The position numbers and the translations under genes are program-made. From Sinorhizobium americanum (GTDB lineage Bacteria > Pseudomonadota > Alphaproteobacteria > Rhizobiales > Rhizobiaceae), in NCBI RefSeq assembly GCF_001651855.1, contig NZ_LNQC01000065.1, forward strand, positions 1-61,209: a stretch of 61,209 bases of DNA, in the 5' to 3' direction. Below, in pieces: positions 18,100 through 26,799 of the stretch. Positions within the stretch are counted from its first letter, which is position 1, and each line of letters begins with the position of its first letter. Below the pieces are notes generated by a model. The model was given only the letters and a program-made list of their open reading frames with translations, made no database searches and was not told where the DNA came from.

Positions 18100-19608
18100 A
18101 TGGCCGAACAGGAAAAAGCCGCCGCTGCTGGTGTTGCGGAAGCGGAGGGAGTCGACCTCGGGGAATTCAGCGAGCTTCTAGAGAAGGACTTCAAGGTCAA
18201 GAAGGATGACAGCGAGAAGCTTCAGGCCCTCGTTCGAAATCTCGCGCTTGCCGCGCGGTCCCGCTCGGATTCGGCTGTCATCTCGTCGAATGCAATCAAG
18301 TCAATCAAGTCCTTGATCTCCGGCATCGACAAGCTTCTGACCGAGCAGGTCAACCAGATCCTCCACGCGCCCGAAGTGCTCCAGATGGAAGGTACGTGGC
18401 GCGGGTTGTGGTACCTCGTCAACAACACCGAGACGGATCAGAAGTTGAAGATCCGCGTCATGAACATTTCGAAGGAGGAACTGGCGGATACCCTTGAGGA
18501 CTACGAAGGGCAGATGTGGGATCAAAGTCCCATCTTCAAGAAAGTCTATACCGACGAATACTCGATGCTCGGTGGCAACCCGTACGGATGTCTGATTGGC
18601 GCCTACGAGTTCTCAAATCACCCGAAGGATGTCGCCCTTCTTCGCAACATGTCGGGGATCTGCGCATCGGCACACACTCCCTTCATAGCGGCCGCCTCCC
18701 CGCGTCTGTTTCGTATGGAAAGTTGGCAGGAACTGCCGAACCCGCAGGACCTGCAACAAATCGTGTCGTCTCCAGCCTATGCATCATGGCAGTCACTGCG
18801 CGAGAGCGAGGACTCTCGGTATATCGGACTGACCATGCCCCGAGTGCTGGCGAGACTGCCTTATGGAGCAGAAACGGTCCCCGTGAAGGGTTTTGCCTTC
18901 GAAGAAGAGGTTCAGGGCGACCATCACCGATATGTCTGGATGAACGCGGCCTTCCCGATGGGAGTGAACATAAACCGCAGCCATAAGCTCTTCGGCTGGG
19001 GGACCCAAATTCGGGGTGTCGAAAACGGAGGCGCCGTCATCAATCTTCCGGTCCATACGTTTCCCACCGATGACGGCACGGTAGCGATGAAGTGCCCGAC
19101 AGAGGTCGCAATCGACGATCGGCGCGAGGCCGAGCTCGCCAAGCTCGGGCTGATGCCGATCCTGCATCGCAAGAACACCGATATAGCCGCCTTCATCGGA
19201 GCCCATTCGCTGCAGGACGATGAGACGCGAGCGGGCCGGCTGGTCGATCCGGACGCTCAGGCCAATGAAAGGTTGAGCGCGAACCTGCCTTATCTGTTCC
19301 CGGTTTCCCGGTTTGCCCATTACCTGAAGGCAATCGCCAGGGACAAGATCGGCTCATTCAAGGAACGCGCCGACATGCAAATCTGGTTGTCGGAGTGGAT
19401 CAATCGCTACGTTCTCGCCAATCCTGCCTTCGCCGACGAAAAGGCTCGAGCAAAGAGGCCACTCGCGGCAGCCGAAGTCCAGGTTGACAGCGTAGAAGGC
19501 CGGCCGGGCTGGTACAACGCCCGGTTCTATCTCCGGCCACATTATCAGTTGGAAGGCATCAATGCTTCGCTCCGGCTCGTTTCGGAGCTGCCGTCTATGA
19601 AGTCGTGA
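18100..19608 (+). CDS. tssC: TssC, large sheath subunit
   Basis: This 502-residue protein is the large contractile sheath subunit (VipB/ImpC). Diagnostic segments include M-E-G-T-W-R-G-L-W-Y-L-V, G-G-N-P-Y-G-C-L-I-G-A-Y-E-F, S-R-Y-I-G-L-T-M-P-R-V-L-A-R-L-P-Y-G, and F-P-V-S-R-F-A-H-Y-L-K. The C-terminus (W-Y-N-A-R-F-Y-L-R-P-H-Y-Q-L-E-G) is complete. In the assembled sheath the C-terminal domain hides the ClpV-binding helix of TssB until contraction. It is followed 29 bases later by hcp, which has its own GGAGGT binding site. Confidence 0.96.
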   Translation: MAEQEKAAAAGVAEAEGVDLGEFSELLEKDFKVKKDDSEKLQALVRNLALAARSRSDSAVISSNAIKSIKSLISGIDKLLTEQVNQILHAPEVLQMEGTWRGLWYLVNNTETDQKLKIRVMNISKEELADTLEDYEGQMWDQSPIFKKVYTDEYSMLGGNPYGCLIGAYEFSNHPKDVALLRNMSGICASAHTPFIAAASPRLFRMESWQELPNPQDLQQIVSSPAYASWQSLRESEDSRYIGLTMPRVLARLPYGAETVPVKGFAFEEEVQGDHHRYVWMNAAFPMGVNINRSHKLFGWGTQIRGVENGGAVINLPVHTFPTDDGTVAMKCPTEVAIDDRREAELAKLGLMPILHRKNTDIAAFIGAHSLQDDETRAGRLVDPDAQANERLSANLPYLFPVSRFAHYLKAIARDKIGSFKERADMQIWLSEWINRYVLANPAFADEKARAKRPLAAAEVQVDSVEGRPGWYNARFYLRPHYQLEGINASLRLVSELPSMKS

Positions 19609-19637
19609 AAACACCAGAGAGCTGATGGAGGTTATTC

Positions 19638-20087
19638 ATGAAAATTGATGGATTTCTAAAGGTCCCCGACATTACCGGACCGAGCATCCGCGATGGCCAC
19701 GAAGAAGAGATTGAAGTGCACGGCGTAGAGTTTGAAATGCAGGCTCCCTTCGATCCCAATTCGTTGTCGAGGAGGGGCCGCGTCAGCCTGGGCATGGTGA
19801 ATTTCATCAAACACTACGACAAATCCTCGCCGTATCTGAAAAAGGCTCTCTTCGACAACACGCTCCTCGACGAAGTCAAGTTTTCAGCGAGAAGAACGAT
19901 CGAAGGCGAGACAAGCGACTACCTGGTCATAACCTTAAAAGACGCGTCGGTGACCAGCTATGTCATGAAGCCGAGCGAGGAAGAGCCAGACCTCATCGAA
20001 GAGCGGGTCGGCTTCGCTTACAAGAACATCAATTTCAACTACGACGATAAGGACGAGGTCGAGATGGATGTCTATGTCGGCAAGTGA
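19638..20087 (+). CDS. hcp: Hcp inner tube protein (TssD)
   Basis: The 149-residue protein has the Hcp fold signature: D-G-F-L-K-V-P-D-I-T-G at the start, I-E-V-H-G-V-E-F-E at about 25, a central G-M-V-N-F-I-K-H-Y-D-K-S-S-P segment and a C-terminal F-N-Y-D-D-K-D-E-V. Hcp hexamers stack into the tube propelled from the cell. Its location inside the structural operon between tssC and tssE indicates a tube subunit rather than a stand-alone cargo Hcp. GGAGGT lies 7 bases before the ATG. The following tssE start overlaps its end by about 20 bases. Confidence 0.93.
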   Translation: MKIDGFLKVPDITGPSIRDGHEEEIEVHGVEFEMQAPFDPNSLSRRGRVSLGMVNFIKHYDKSSPYLKKALFDNTLLDEVKFSARRTIEGETSDYLVITLKDASVTSYVMKPSEEEPDLIEERVGFAYKNINFNYDDKDEVEMDVYVGK

Positions 20088-20838
20088 AAGCTGGCAAAAG
20101 AAAGGATTTGGAAGGGAAGCGAGACCGCCCGGGGGGAACCTGCGGGCGACGCGCGAGGCAATCCAGCCATCCTTGTGGGATCGGCTGGTCAATGACCTGC
20201 CGGGGCTGAGCTCGGAAATCAAGCAGCTTCGGCAGGCTTTGCAGAACGAATTAAATGGCGAACGGCTCGATGCGTTGATTGCCGGGGGTATTCGCCAAAT
20301 CGACGCAGCTACAGATTTGAGCGTCGAGCAAAAAAAGAACCTGCACCGCCTGGTCTCGCTGGATCGGCGCCGGGCAGAACTTGAAAGCCGCGGCGTCGTC
20401 GTTTCGAGCGATGTGTTGCGTGAAGCAGTTCGGCGAGACATCGAGGCGCTCTTTAATGCCCAACGGTTCGAATCCTCGCCACTCTTGACTGACTTCGAGG
20501 TCGATCAGGCTGGTGACAACCCTCCCTCGCTCGAGGATTTTCCGGAGGTTCGCCGCAGCGTAATCAATTATGGTGTGCCGCCCTTCTCCGGCCGCTCGTC
20601 TCGCGACTTTGACCGCGACGAACTGGCCAAGGAAATCAGAAGCGTGCTTGCGGCATTTGAGCCTCGGCTAAAAGAAAGCGCAACAAAGGTGACTGTCAGT
20701 CTCGGCGACAGGGCCACCGGTCTCAGGATCGACATTGATGCGCTGCTGCTCACCGCGCCGGCGCCAGAGCGGCTACGGCTTCGAACCGTTCTCGATCTCG
20801 ACAACGGTTCGGCACGCACCGAGATCAAGGACACCTGA
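20068..20838 (+). CDS. tssE: TssE baseplate subunit with extended N-terminus
   Basis: TssE is the gp25-like lysozyme-fold baseplate wedge protein. The gp25 core lies in the C-terminal part: L-R-E-A-V-R-R-D-I-E-A-L-F-N (about 112) and V-R-R-S-V-I-N-Y-G-V-P-P-F-S-G (about 158). The protein is 256 residues, longer than the common 140-180; the extra roughly 90 residues at the N-terminus include Q-P-S-L-W-D-R-L and a helical stretch. Starts at 20068 or 20074 are equally possible, and both lie inside the hcp 3' end. The stop is followed directly by the tssF start. Confidence 0.87.
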   Translation: MSMSASESWQKKGFGREARPPGGNLRATREAIQPSLWDRLVNDLPGLSSEIKQLRQALQNELNGERLDALIAGGIRQIDAATDLSVEQKKNLHRLVSLDRRRAELESRGVVVSSDVLREAVRRDIEALFNAQRFESSPLLTDFEVDQAGDNPPSLEDFPEVRRSVINYGVPPFSGRSSRDFDRDELAKEIRSVLAAFEPRLKESATKVTVSLGDRATGLRIDIDALLLTAPAPERLRLRTVLDLDNGSARTEIKDT

Positions 20839-20839
20839 C

Positions 20840-22714
20840 ATGGATCGAGTCTTCCTGGAATATTATGAGGAAGAACTCACACATATCCGCGCGCTCGCCG
20901 CAGAGTTTGCGGACATGCATCCCTCGATCGCCCGCAATCTTTCCCTCGATACGGTCCCCTGTCCCGATCCCTATGTCGAACGCCTGCTCGACGGTGTGGC
21001 CTATCTTGCCGCTCGCACCCGCCAGAAAGTGGATGCCGAGAGCGCACGTTTCTCCCGAAGCGTGCTCGAGAATTTCTATCCCGATCTCGTCTGCCCCGCG
21101 CCGGCAATCGGTATGGCTTTGCTGAAGCCCGGCCAGCAGGTCCAAACAATGGCTGCGGGGCACCTCGTAAAGCGAGGGACACGGCTGATTTCGAGTGCCC
21201 GGCCCGGAATTTCGACACGATGCATTTACACCACAGCACAGGACGTGGTTCTCTGGCCGCTCACGATAAGCTCGGCCACCTACATCCAGGATCGAAGCGC
21301 CCTCGCGGCGGCCGGAATAGGCCCGATCGGCGGACAATCCGGCGTGGCCGCGTTGAGCATCGTTTTCAGTCGAACCGGCAAAGGCAGACTCAGCGATTTG
21401 TCGCTCGATCACCTCGATCTCTATTTCGCTGAAAAGAGCAAGGCACCCTCGCTTTTCGATACGATCTTCGGTGCCTGTTGTGCCACCGGCGCTCGCCCGG
21501 AAGGCCGTGATAATCCGCTGAGCGCACTCGCCGAACCGGAGATGGTCGGAATCTCGGACGACGAGGCGCTTTTGCCGCGCACGCGCGAAACTTTCGAGGG
21601 CTACAGGCTTCTGCGCGAATACTTCGTCGCGCCAGAGAGATTCCACTATGTGCGGGTGAGAAGGCTGCAACCGGTCGTTCGTCGCTGTGGGGCTTTGCTT
21701 GAACTGGTGTTTCTCCTGCGGCGTCCCGCCCCCGAGCTCGCTAATATGGCGACAACTGATCTCGAGCTTTTCGCAACGCCAATCATCAATTTGTTCGAAC
21801 GCAACTGTAACGTCATCGAACTCGATCCGAGGCGCACACGACAGGTGCTCCATGTCGATCGGACCCGTCCAAGCGATTTCGAAATCTACCGCCCAGTCCA
21901 TGTCGAAGATGCTGACGTCGGTGGGCCGGACGCCGAGATCTCGGCGCTCTTCAGCTTGGGCCAGAATCGTGGAAGCGGCTTTGTGTATTTTACGGAACGC
22001 CGCCCGCGGCGACCGAACGAGGACGAGCTGCGCCAGGGACAAACCCGAACCTCCTATAGTGGTGACGATGTCTTCGTGACGCTTTCGCGTCCGTCCCACG
22101 CGAAGGCGGCGCGGCCACCGAAACGAATCGAGGTAACGGCGCTCTGCACAAATCGTGACCTGCCTATCTTGGACGACACACCGTCGCTCTCCCTCGAAAG
22201 CGGCGATCCGGTCGAGAGTATCCGGCTTCTCGGAGCAGTGCGCCCGCCGGTGCCTTCCATTCCGGCCGCGCTTCCGGCCGGAGCTGTGGATGCCACACGA
22301 GCTGATGAACTAGCCTGGAGGCTTGTGGCGCAGCTCTCGCTCAATTTTCTCAGCCTGGCAGAGGAAGGCCGCGGGGTGGACCCGCTTCACGCCATACTTG
22401 AGCTTTACGCGCACCGCGGAGATCCGAGCCTCAGCCGGCATGTACGCGCGATTGCACGAGTGGAGTCGCGCTCTGTGATCGAACGCCTCCCCATTCCGGG
22501 TCCGATGTGCTTCGGGCGAGGCACCGAGATTACGCTTCATATCGATCAGACTGTGCTTGCCGGGCACAGCGCGTTGTTACTCTCCGGCCTGCTGTCAAAG
22601 CTTTTTTCCCGCTATGCATCTATCAATGCGTTCGTGCGAACCCGCGCGCGAGTGATCCAGAAGCAGGAGGATGTGCCATGGCCAATGACGCCGGGCAATC
22701 GCAACCTGATCTGA
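20840..22714 (+). CDS. tssF: TssF baseplate protein
   Basis: The 624-residue protein opens with M-D-R-V-F-L-E-Y-Y-E-E-E-L and E-F-A-D-M-H-P-S-I-A, and continues with P-D-P-Y-V-E-R-L-L-D-G-V-A-Y-L-A-A-R, all typical of TssF/ImpG. TssF dimers with TssG form the baseplate wedge. The ATG at 20840 is placed one base after the tssE stop; the open frame extends upstream into tssE but without a credible start. The C-terminal 37 bases overlap the start of tssG. Confidence 0.93.
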   Translation: MDRVFLEYYEEELTHIRALAAEFADMHPSIARNLSLDTVPCPDPYVERLLDGVAYLAARTRQKVDAESARFSRSVLENFYPDLVCPAPAIGMALLKPGQQVQTMAAGHLVKRGTRLISSARPGISTRCIYTTAQDVVLWPLTISSATYIQDRSALAAAGIGPIGGQSGVAALSIVFSRTGKGRLSDLSLDHLDLYFAEKSKAPSLFDTIFGACCATGARPEGRDNPLSALAEPEMVGISDDEALLPRTRETFEGYRLLREYFVAPERFHYVRVRRLQPVVRRCGALLELVFLLRRPAPELANMATTDLELFATPIINLFERNCNVIELDPRRTRQVLHVDRTRPSDFEIYRPVHVEDADVGGPDAEISALFSLGQNRGSGFVYFTERRPRRPNEDELRQGQTRTSYSGDDVFVTLSRPSHAKAARPPKRIEVTALCTNRDLPILDDTPSLSLESGDPVESIRLLGAVRPPVPSIPAALPAGAVDATRADELAWRLVAQLSLNFLSLAEEGRGVDPLHAILELYAHRGDPSLSRHVRAIARVESRSVIERLPIPGPMCFGRGTEITLHIDQTVLAGHSALLLSGLLSKLFSRYASINAFVRTRARVIQKQEDVPWPMTPGNRNLI

Positions 22715-23745
22715 GTAAGGACGCCAAGCCGCTCCCGACGGAGTTCGACTTTTTCGAGCTCCTCAGGCGCCTGGAAGAGGGCGGAAGGTTCTTCGGCCAA
22801 GCCGGCCGACCGGATCGGGAGCCAGCACGGCTTGGACAGCATGTGCGGCTCGGCTTCGCGGTACAGGACGTCACAAACGTTGAAATGGCAACCGAAAAGG
22901 CGCCAGCCCGGGTTACAGTGACAAATATCGGGTTACTCGGACCAGAAGGTCCGATGCCCCTCTACTTGACGCGTTGGGTACTGGATCGTCTTTCGCAGCG
23001 CTGGTTCGCAACGGCCGACATGCGTGAGATCAGCGATACGACCTTTCTCGACTTTGTGAATGTTCTCCAGCATCGAATGATTGCGCTCTTTTACCGCGCG
23101 TGGGCGGACGCTCATCCGGCCGTGCAGGTCGGGCGTCCGGGCGGCGGGCGCATTCGCGCACTACGGGCGGCATTGGCAGGTCTTGGCCTCAGTGGACAAG
23201 GACACAGTGAGCCTTCCGTGATTGATCAAACCAAGCTGCGTCATGCGCCTGCGCTCGCCAATCAAATAGAAGGGCCCGAGAGACTCACTCGATTTCTTGT
23301 CGATCTCTTAAAGGTCCCGGTTCGCCTTCGGGAATTTGTCGGCACCTGGAGCACGATACCGGCGCGGCTTCAGTCCCGACTTGCCGACGCCCATGTTCGA
23401 CTTGGCCGAAGTGCCACAATCGGCCCGCGCATCTTCCAACGCCAGCAGAGAATAGAACTTTGCCTGGGGCCGCTGACGCTTGCCGACTACATCGCCTTCC
23501 TCCCCGGCACCGAACGGCGCGAAACTTTGAAAACGGCGATCGGGGACCTGGTGGGATACGGGCTCGACGTCGACGTCAGGCTCGTGCTCAAGCGAGACGA
23601 GGTTCCTCCGGCACGATTGGGAGAAGCGCGGATCGGGCACACGGCGTGGGTCGCTCCACGGAAAGATCGCAGTGACGCAGAAGATCTATGCATGCGCACG
23701 GTCAATGGCTGGCGGCCCGGAATGCTGGAGGCTGCCGAATGCTGA
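22678..23745 (+). CDS. tssG: TssG baseplate protein
   Basis: The 355-residue protein contains F-D-F-F-E-L-L-R-R-L-E, then R-L-G-Q-H-V-R-L-G-F, G-L-L-G-P-E-G-P-M-P-L-Y-L-T and F-L-D-F-V-N-V-L-Q-H-R, the conserved blocks of TssG/ImpH. It binds TssF2 in the baseplate wedge. The start at 22678 is set by AGGAGG 7 bases upstream and lies inside the end of tssF. The gene ends in an ATGCTGA junction with the FHA gene, so the three reading frames are interlocked. Confidence 0.93.
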   Translation: MANDAGQSQPDLSKDAKPLPTEFDFFELLRRLEEGGRFFGQAGRPDREPARLGQHVRLGFAVQDVTNVEMATEKAPARVTVTNIGLLGPEGPMPLYLTRWVLDRLSQRWFATADMREISDTTFLDFVNVLQHRMIALFYRAWADAHPAVQVGRPGGGRIRALRAALAGLGLSGQGHSEPSVIDQTKLRHAPALANQIEGPERLTRFLVDLLKVPVRLREFVGTWSTIPARLQSRLADAHVRLGRSATIGPRIFQRQQRIELCLGPLTLADYIAFLPGTERRETLKTAIGDLVGYGLDVDVRLVLKRDEVPPARLGEARIGHTAWVAPRKDRSDAEDLCMRTVNGWRPGMLEAAEC

Positions 23746-24986
23746 TCCTTACTCTCGAGCAATCGCCCCAGCTGCAAGCCGTTCGCCAGATGAGCCTCGT
23801 CGAGGGCGAGCTTGTCATTGGACGCAGCGCGGAGGCCGATTGGCGGCTGGATGATCCCGACATGTATGTCTCGAGGGCTCATTGCACGATCAAATGCGTT
23901 CGCGGTCAGTATCTCGTGACCGACACCTCAAGCGGCGGGCTGTTCATCGACGGCTCGCGAACACCGCTCGGGGCGGGGAATTCCGCCGCACTGCATGATG
24001 GGGCACGGCTGCAACTCGGCAATTATGTCATCCGCGTCGACGTTCAAGCCACTCCTGTGGAGCGGGTTCCTGAACAGACGGCGTCGCCGCCCATAGGCTT
24101 TGAGAAGGACACGTTCTTCTCCGAGCGCAGCGAGCCGCCGCCACCTCCCCAACGGCCGACCGGCTTGCCGGATCCATTCGAACAACCCGCCGAAACGCCA
24201 CACGAAAGTCATGCAGTAAAACGCCCACCGATGTTTGACGATCCATTCAGCCTTGATCCTGTATCGGCATCGGGCCAACACGAGCAGTCCTGGGATTTTC
24301 CATGGTCGAGCCCACCACCGCAGCCGGCCGTCTTTGAAACCCAGGCCGCGGCGACACCCGTGCCGGAGCAGCATGCGAAGCCGGCCCCGACGGTGGCGGC
24401 TCCCTCCGAGCTCGAACTGCGGGAAGCCTTCCTGCGCGGGCTGGGGCTGAGCGCCGAAGAGTTTCCGGCCTCCGACCCGGCCGCCCAGATGGAGAATTTC
24501 GGCCGAGAGTATCGGATGATGCTTGAAGGACTGATGCATCTCCTGCGCAAGCGTGCCGAGGAAAAGAACGAGGCAAGGGTCGTTCAGACCGTCGTCGGAG
24601 CATCCGATGTCAACCCTCTCAAATTCCTGCCCACGGTGGACGACGTTATTGCGACTTTTCTGGCCCAGCGCAGCGTGGGCTTTCTTCCTCCTCAGGCAGC
24701 GATCAGCGGTTCCATCCGCGACCTCGCCCACCATCATGTGAGAACATGGCGCGGCGTCCAGGCGGCGCTTGCGAGAATGATCGAGCGCTTCGATCCGGCG
24801 GCGCTCGAGGGCGAGCTGAAATCGCGCTCAGCGCTGGACGCCCTGCTCGCCGGTGGACGGCGGGCGAAACTCTGGGAGCTTTATGAGAACCGCTATCGAG
24901 AAATTGCCAAGAGCGCGACAACGCGCTTCCTCGGCGAGATCGGTAGCGACTTTCGGGATGGTTATGAAGAGAGGGAGAACGACTGA
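23739..24986 (+). CDS. tagH: FHA-domain protein TagH (ImpI), T6SS phospho-switch
   Basis: The 415-residue cytosolic protein has an N-terminal FHA domain (about 1-95) with I-G-R-S, the phosphothreonine-contacting S-R-A-H-C, and G-G-L-F-I-D-G-S; a long Pro-rich linker (about 110-235); and a C-terminal type VI FHA-associated domain (A-F-L-R-G-L-G-L-S through F-R-D-G-Y). It recognises the Thr phosphorylated by the kinase encoded at 14214 and promotes assembly of the membrane complex. The ATG at 23739 overlaps the tssG stop; the upstream extension of the frame lacks a binding site. The stop overlaps the ATG of tssJ. Confidence 0.91.
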   Translation: MLILTLEQSPQLQAVRQMSLVEGELVIGRSAEADWRLDDPDMYVSRAHCTIKCVRGQYLVTDTSSGGLFIDGSRTPLGAGNSAALHDGARLQLGNYVIRVDVQATPVERVPEQTASPPIGFEKDTFFSERSEPPPPPQRPTGLPDPFEQPAETPHESHAVKRPPMFDDPFSLDPVSASGQHEQSWDFPWSSPPPQPAVFETQAAATPVPEQHAKPAPTVAAPSELELREAFLRGLGLSAEEFPASDPAAQMENFGREYRMMLEGLMHLLRKRAEEKNEARVVQTVVGASDVNPLKFLPTVDDVIATFLAQRSVGFLPPQAAISGSIRDLAHHHVRTWRGVQAALARMIERFDPAALEGELKSRSALDALLAGGRRAKLWELYENRYREIAKSATTRFLGEIGSDFRDGYEEREND

Positions 24987-25444
24987 TGCTGCATCGACGC
25001 GACTTTCTCATGGTGATGGGCGCGACAGGCCTGATTTCGGGCTGCATGAGTGGTCCGCCGAAATCCTCAACCGTGACCGTTGCGGCGGTGGGACAGGCGG
25101 GCATGAATCTTGCCGCCGACGGCGGAGAGCGTCCAGTCACCCTCTTGATCCTCAGGCTCAAGGATGTTGGAAAATTCAACGCTGCGGATAGCTTTGCTCT
25201 GCAAGATCCGGCTACCGCACTCGGCGCAGACCTTGTCGGGTCTGATCAACTGACGATTGCCCCCGGCAAGACCGCCTCAAAGACGGTCGCGTTTCCCACC
25301 GACGCCACCTACCTCGGTGTTGTCGCTCTGTTCCGAGAACCTGGTGGTCGCACCTGGCGAAGGACCGCCCCGATCAAACCCGAATCGAGTGTGACGGCGA
25401 AAGTAATCCTCAACCGCGGCGGTATGACGCTCGCGCTCGCCTGA
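24986..25444 (+). CDS. tssJ: TssJ outer-membrane lipoprotein
   Basis: The 152-residue protein has an N-terminal lipoprotein signal with a Tat-like start (M-L-H-R-R-D-F-L) and lipobox L-I-S-G-C, giving a mature Cys at about residue 20. The mature part is a small beta-sandwich-sized domain with R-L-K-D-V-G-K-F-N, typical of the TssJ loop region that binds TssM. It anchors the TssJLM complex in the outer membrane. The R-R-D-F-L pattern raises the possibility of Tat export, although Sec is usual in the family. The start overlaps the stop of the FHA gene and tssK follows after 16 bases. Confidence 0.88.
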   Translation: MLHRRDFLMVMGATGLISGCMSGPPKSSTVTVAAVGQAGMNLAADGGERPVTLLILRLKDVGKFNAADSFALQDPATALGADLVGSDQLTIAPGKTASKTVAFPTDATYLGVVALFREPGGRTWRRTAPIKPESSVTAKVILNRGGMTLALA

Positions 25445-25460
25445 ATGGAGGGCGTTCAGC

Positions 25461-26795
25461 ATGACGGACGCGAACAAGGTGGTATGGCTGGAGGGACTCT
25501 TCCTCCGCACGCAGCATTTTCAGCAGCAGGATCGTTATACCGAAGGCTTGATGCGAGGCGCGCTGCAAGCCGGTCGGCTCCAGACCTTCGGCTTCGCATC
25601 TCTCACGCTCGATGCCGCACAACTCGAAGCCGGACGGGTCGCCGTGGCGTCGGCGCGGGGCATTTTTCCGGACGGCACCCCGTTCGCGATACCTGAAACG
25701 ATGGACGCCCCCACACCGCTTGCAATAACGCGCGACATGGGCGCCGGTGCGGTGCAGCTCGCTCTGCCGGTGGAGCCTCTTGGCGAAGCGAGCTTCGATC
25801 CTGCTCACCGGGAACCGACAGGAGCGCGATATCGGGGGCGGATCGAGTGGATCCGCGACGCCGTCCATGGCGGCGCCGATCCTGAAGAGATCGAGATCGC
25901 CCGACCGCAAGCCCTGCTTCTATCGCCGGCTCAGGCGGCGGGCGGCTACACGGCAATGCCTGTGACGAGCGTCAACGGACTGCTCGCCGATGGAAGCGTT
26001 GCGGTCGCTGAAAACTTCCTGCCGCCGGCGCTGACGACCGGTGCTGTGCCCTTTTACGGCAAGCTCCTGCAGGAGGTAATTACCGGCCTCGACCGCATCG
26101 CGGAAGCGCATGGAAAGATGGTGCTCGGCGGCGCCGGCCGCAGCGTGGAAAATCTGCTAGTGCTCGATCTCGCCAACACGGCTCGACCCCGATTGGCGCA
26201 CATGCTTCCACAGGAGGTCTTTCATCCAGCCGAGCTTTTTCTCGAGCTCAGCGGCCTGGCTGGACGAATGGCGACCTACGGATCAGGTTCAAGGCGACTG
26301 ACGGAGCTTCCAACTTACGAGCATATGGCGCCTGGCCCCGCCTTTGCCGCGCTGGCAGACACCTTGCGGTCTCTTATTTTGAGTTTGCGTTATGTCGAGC
26401 CGAAGTCGCGGGCGCTGCCCGTCGTGAAGCATGCGACCAATGTATGGAAGGTACGCATCGACAACCCCGAACTGCTGACGACGAGCCGCATCGTTATACG
26501 CGTCGGATGCGATGTCTCCGAGGAAGCGCTCCGCAAGATCTTTGTCGACCAGGTGACCGTCGGTGCCGCGGACGAATTCGAGGCGCTGTGGAAGTCTCGA
26601 CTCCCTGGCATACGCCTCAAGCCCCTTCACTCGCAGCCGCGGGAAATCCCATATGACGGGGACCGACTCTGCCTGGAGCTGGATCAGCGCAGCGAGCATT
26701 GGGAATCACTTCTGCGCTCGCCCGGCTTCGTGATTGGCGTCTCCGGTATTTTGCCCAGCGAGCCGCAAGTAGACTGCTATTCGGTCAGCAGGTAG
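25461..26795 (+). CDS. tssK: TssK baseplate-membrane adaptor
   Basis: The 444-residue protein starts with K-V-V-W-L-E-G-L-F-L-R-T-Q-H-F-Q-Q-Q-D, the highly conserved TssK/ImpJ opening, and contains T-Y-G-S-G-S-R-R-L-T-E-L-P-T-Y-E-H near residue 275. TssK trimers link the TssFG baseplate to the cytoplasmic parts of TssL and TssM through a phage receptor-binding-like fold. It lies between tssJ and tssL in the order J-K-L-M seen in other T6SS operons. Confidence 0.94.
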   Translation: MTDANKVVWLEGLFLRTQHFQQQDRYTEGLMRGALQAGRLQTFGFASLTLDAAQLEAGRVAVASARGIFPDGTPFAIPETMDAPTPLAITRDMGAGAVQLALPVEPLGEASFDPAHREPTGARYRGRIEWIRDAVHGGADPEEIEIARPQALLLSPAQAAGGYTAMPVTSVNGLLADGSVAVAENFLPPALTTGAVPFYGKLLQEVITGLDRIAEAHGKMVLGGAGRSVENLLVLDLANTARPRLAHMLPQEVFHPAELFLELSGLAGRMATYGSGSRRLTELPTYEHMAPGPAFAALADTLRSLILSLRYVEPKSRALPVVKHATNVWKVRIDNPELLTTSRIVIRVGCDVSEEALRKIFVDQVTVGAADEFEALWKSRLPGIRLKPLHSQPREIPYDGDRLCLELDQRSEHWESLLRSPGFVIGVSGILPSEPQVDCYSVSR

Positions 26796-26799
26796 CGCC

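Noticed and set aside
20825..22099. Minus-strand open frame of 424 codons
   Set aside because: It lies wholly opposite tssF, which has clear family motifs.
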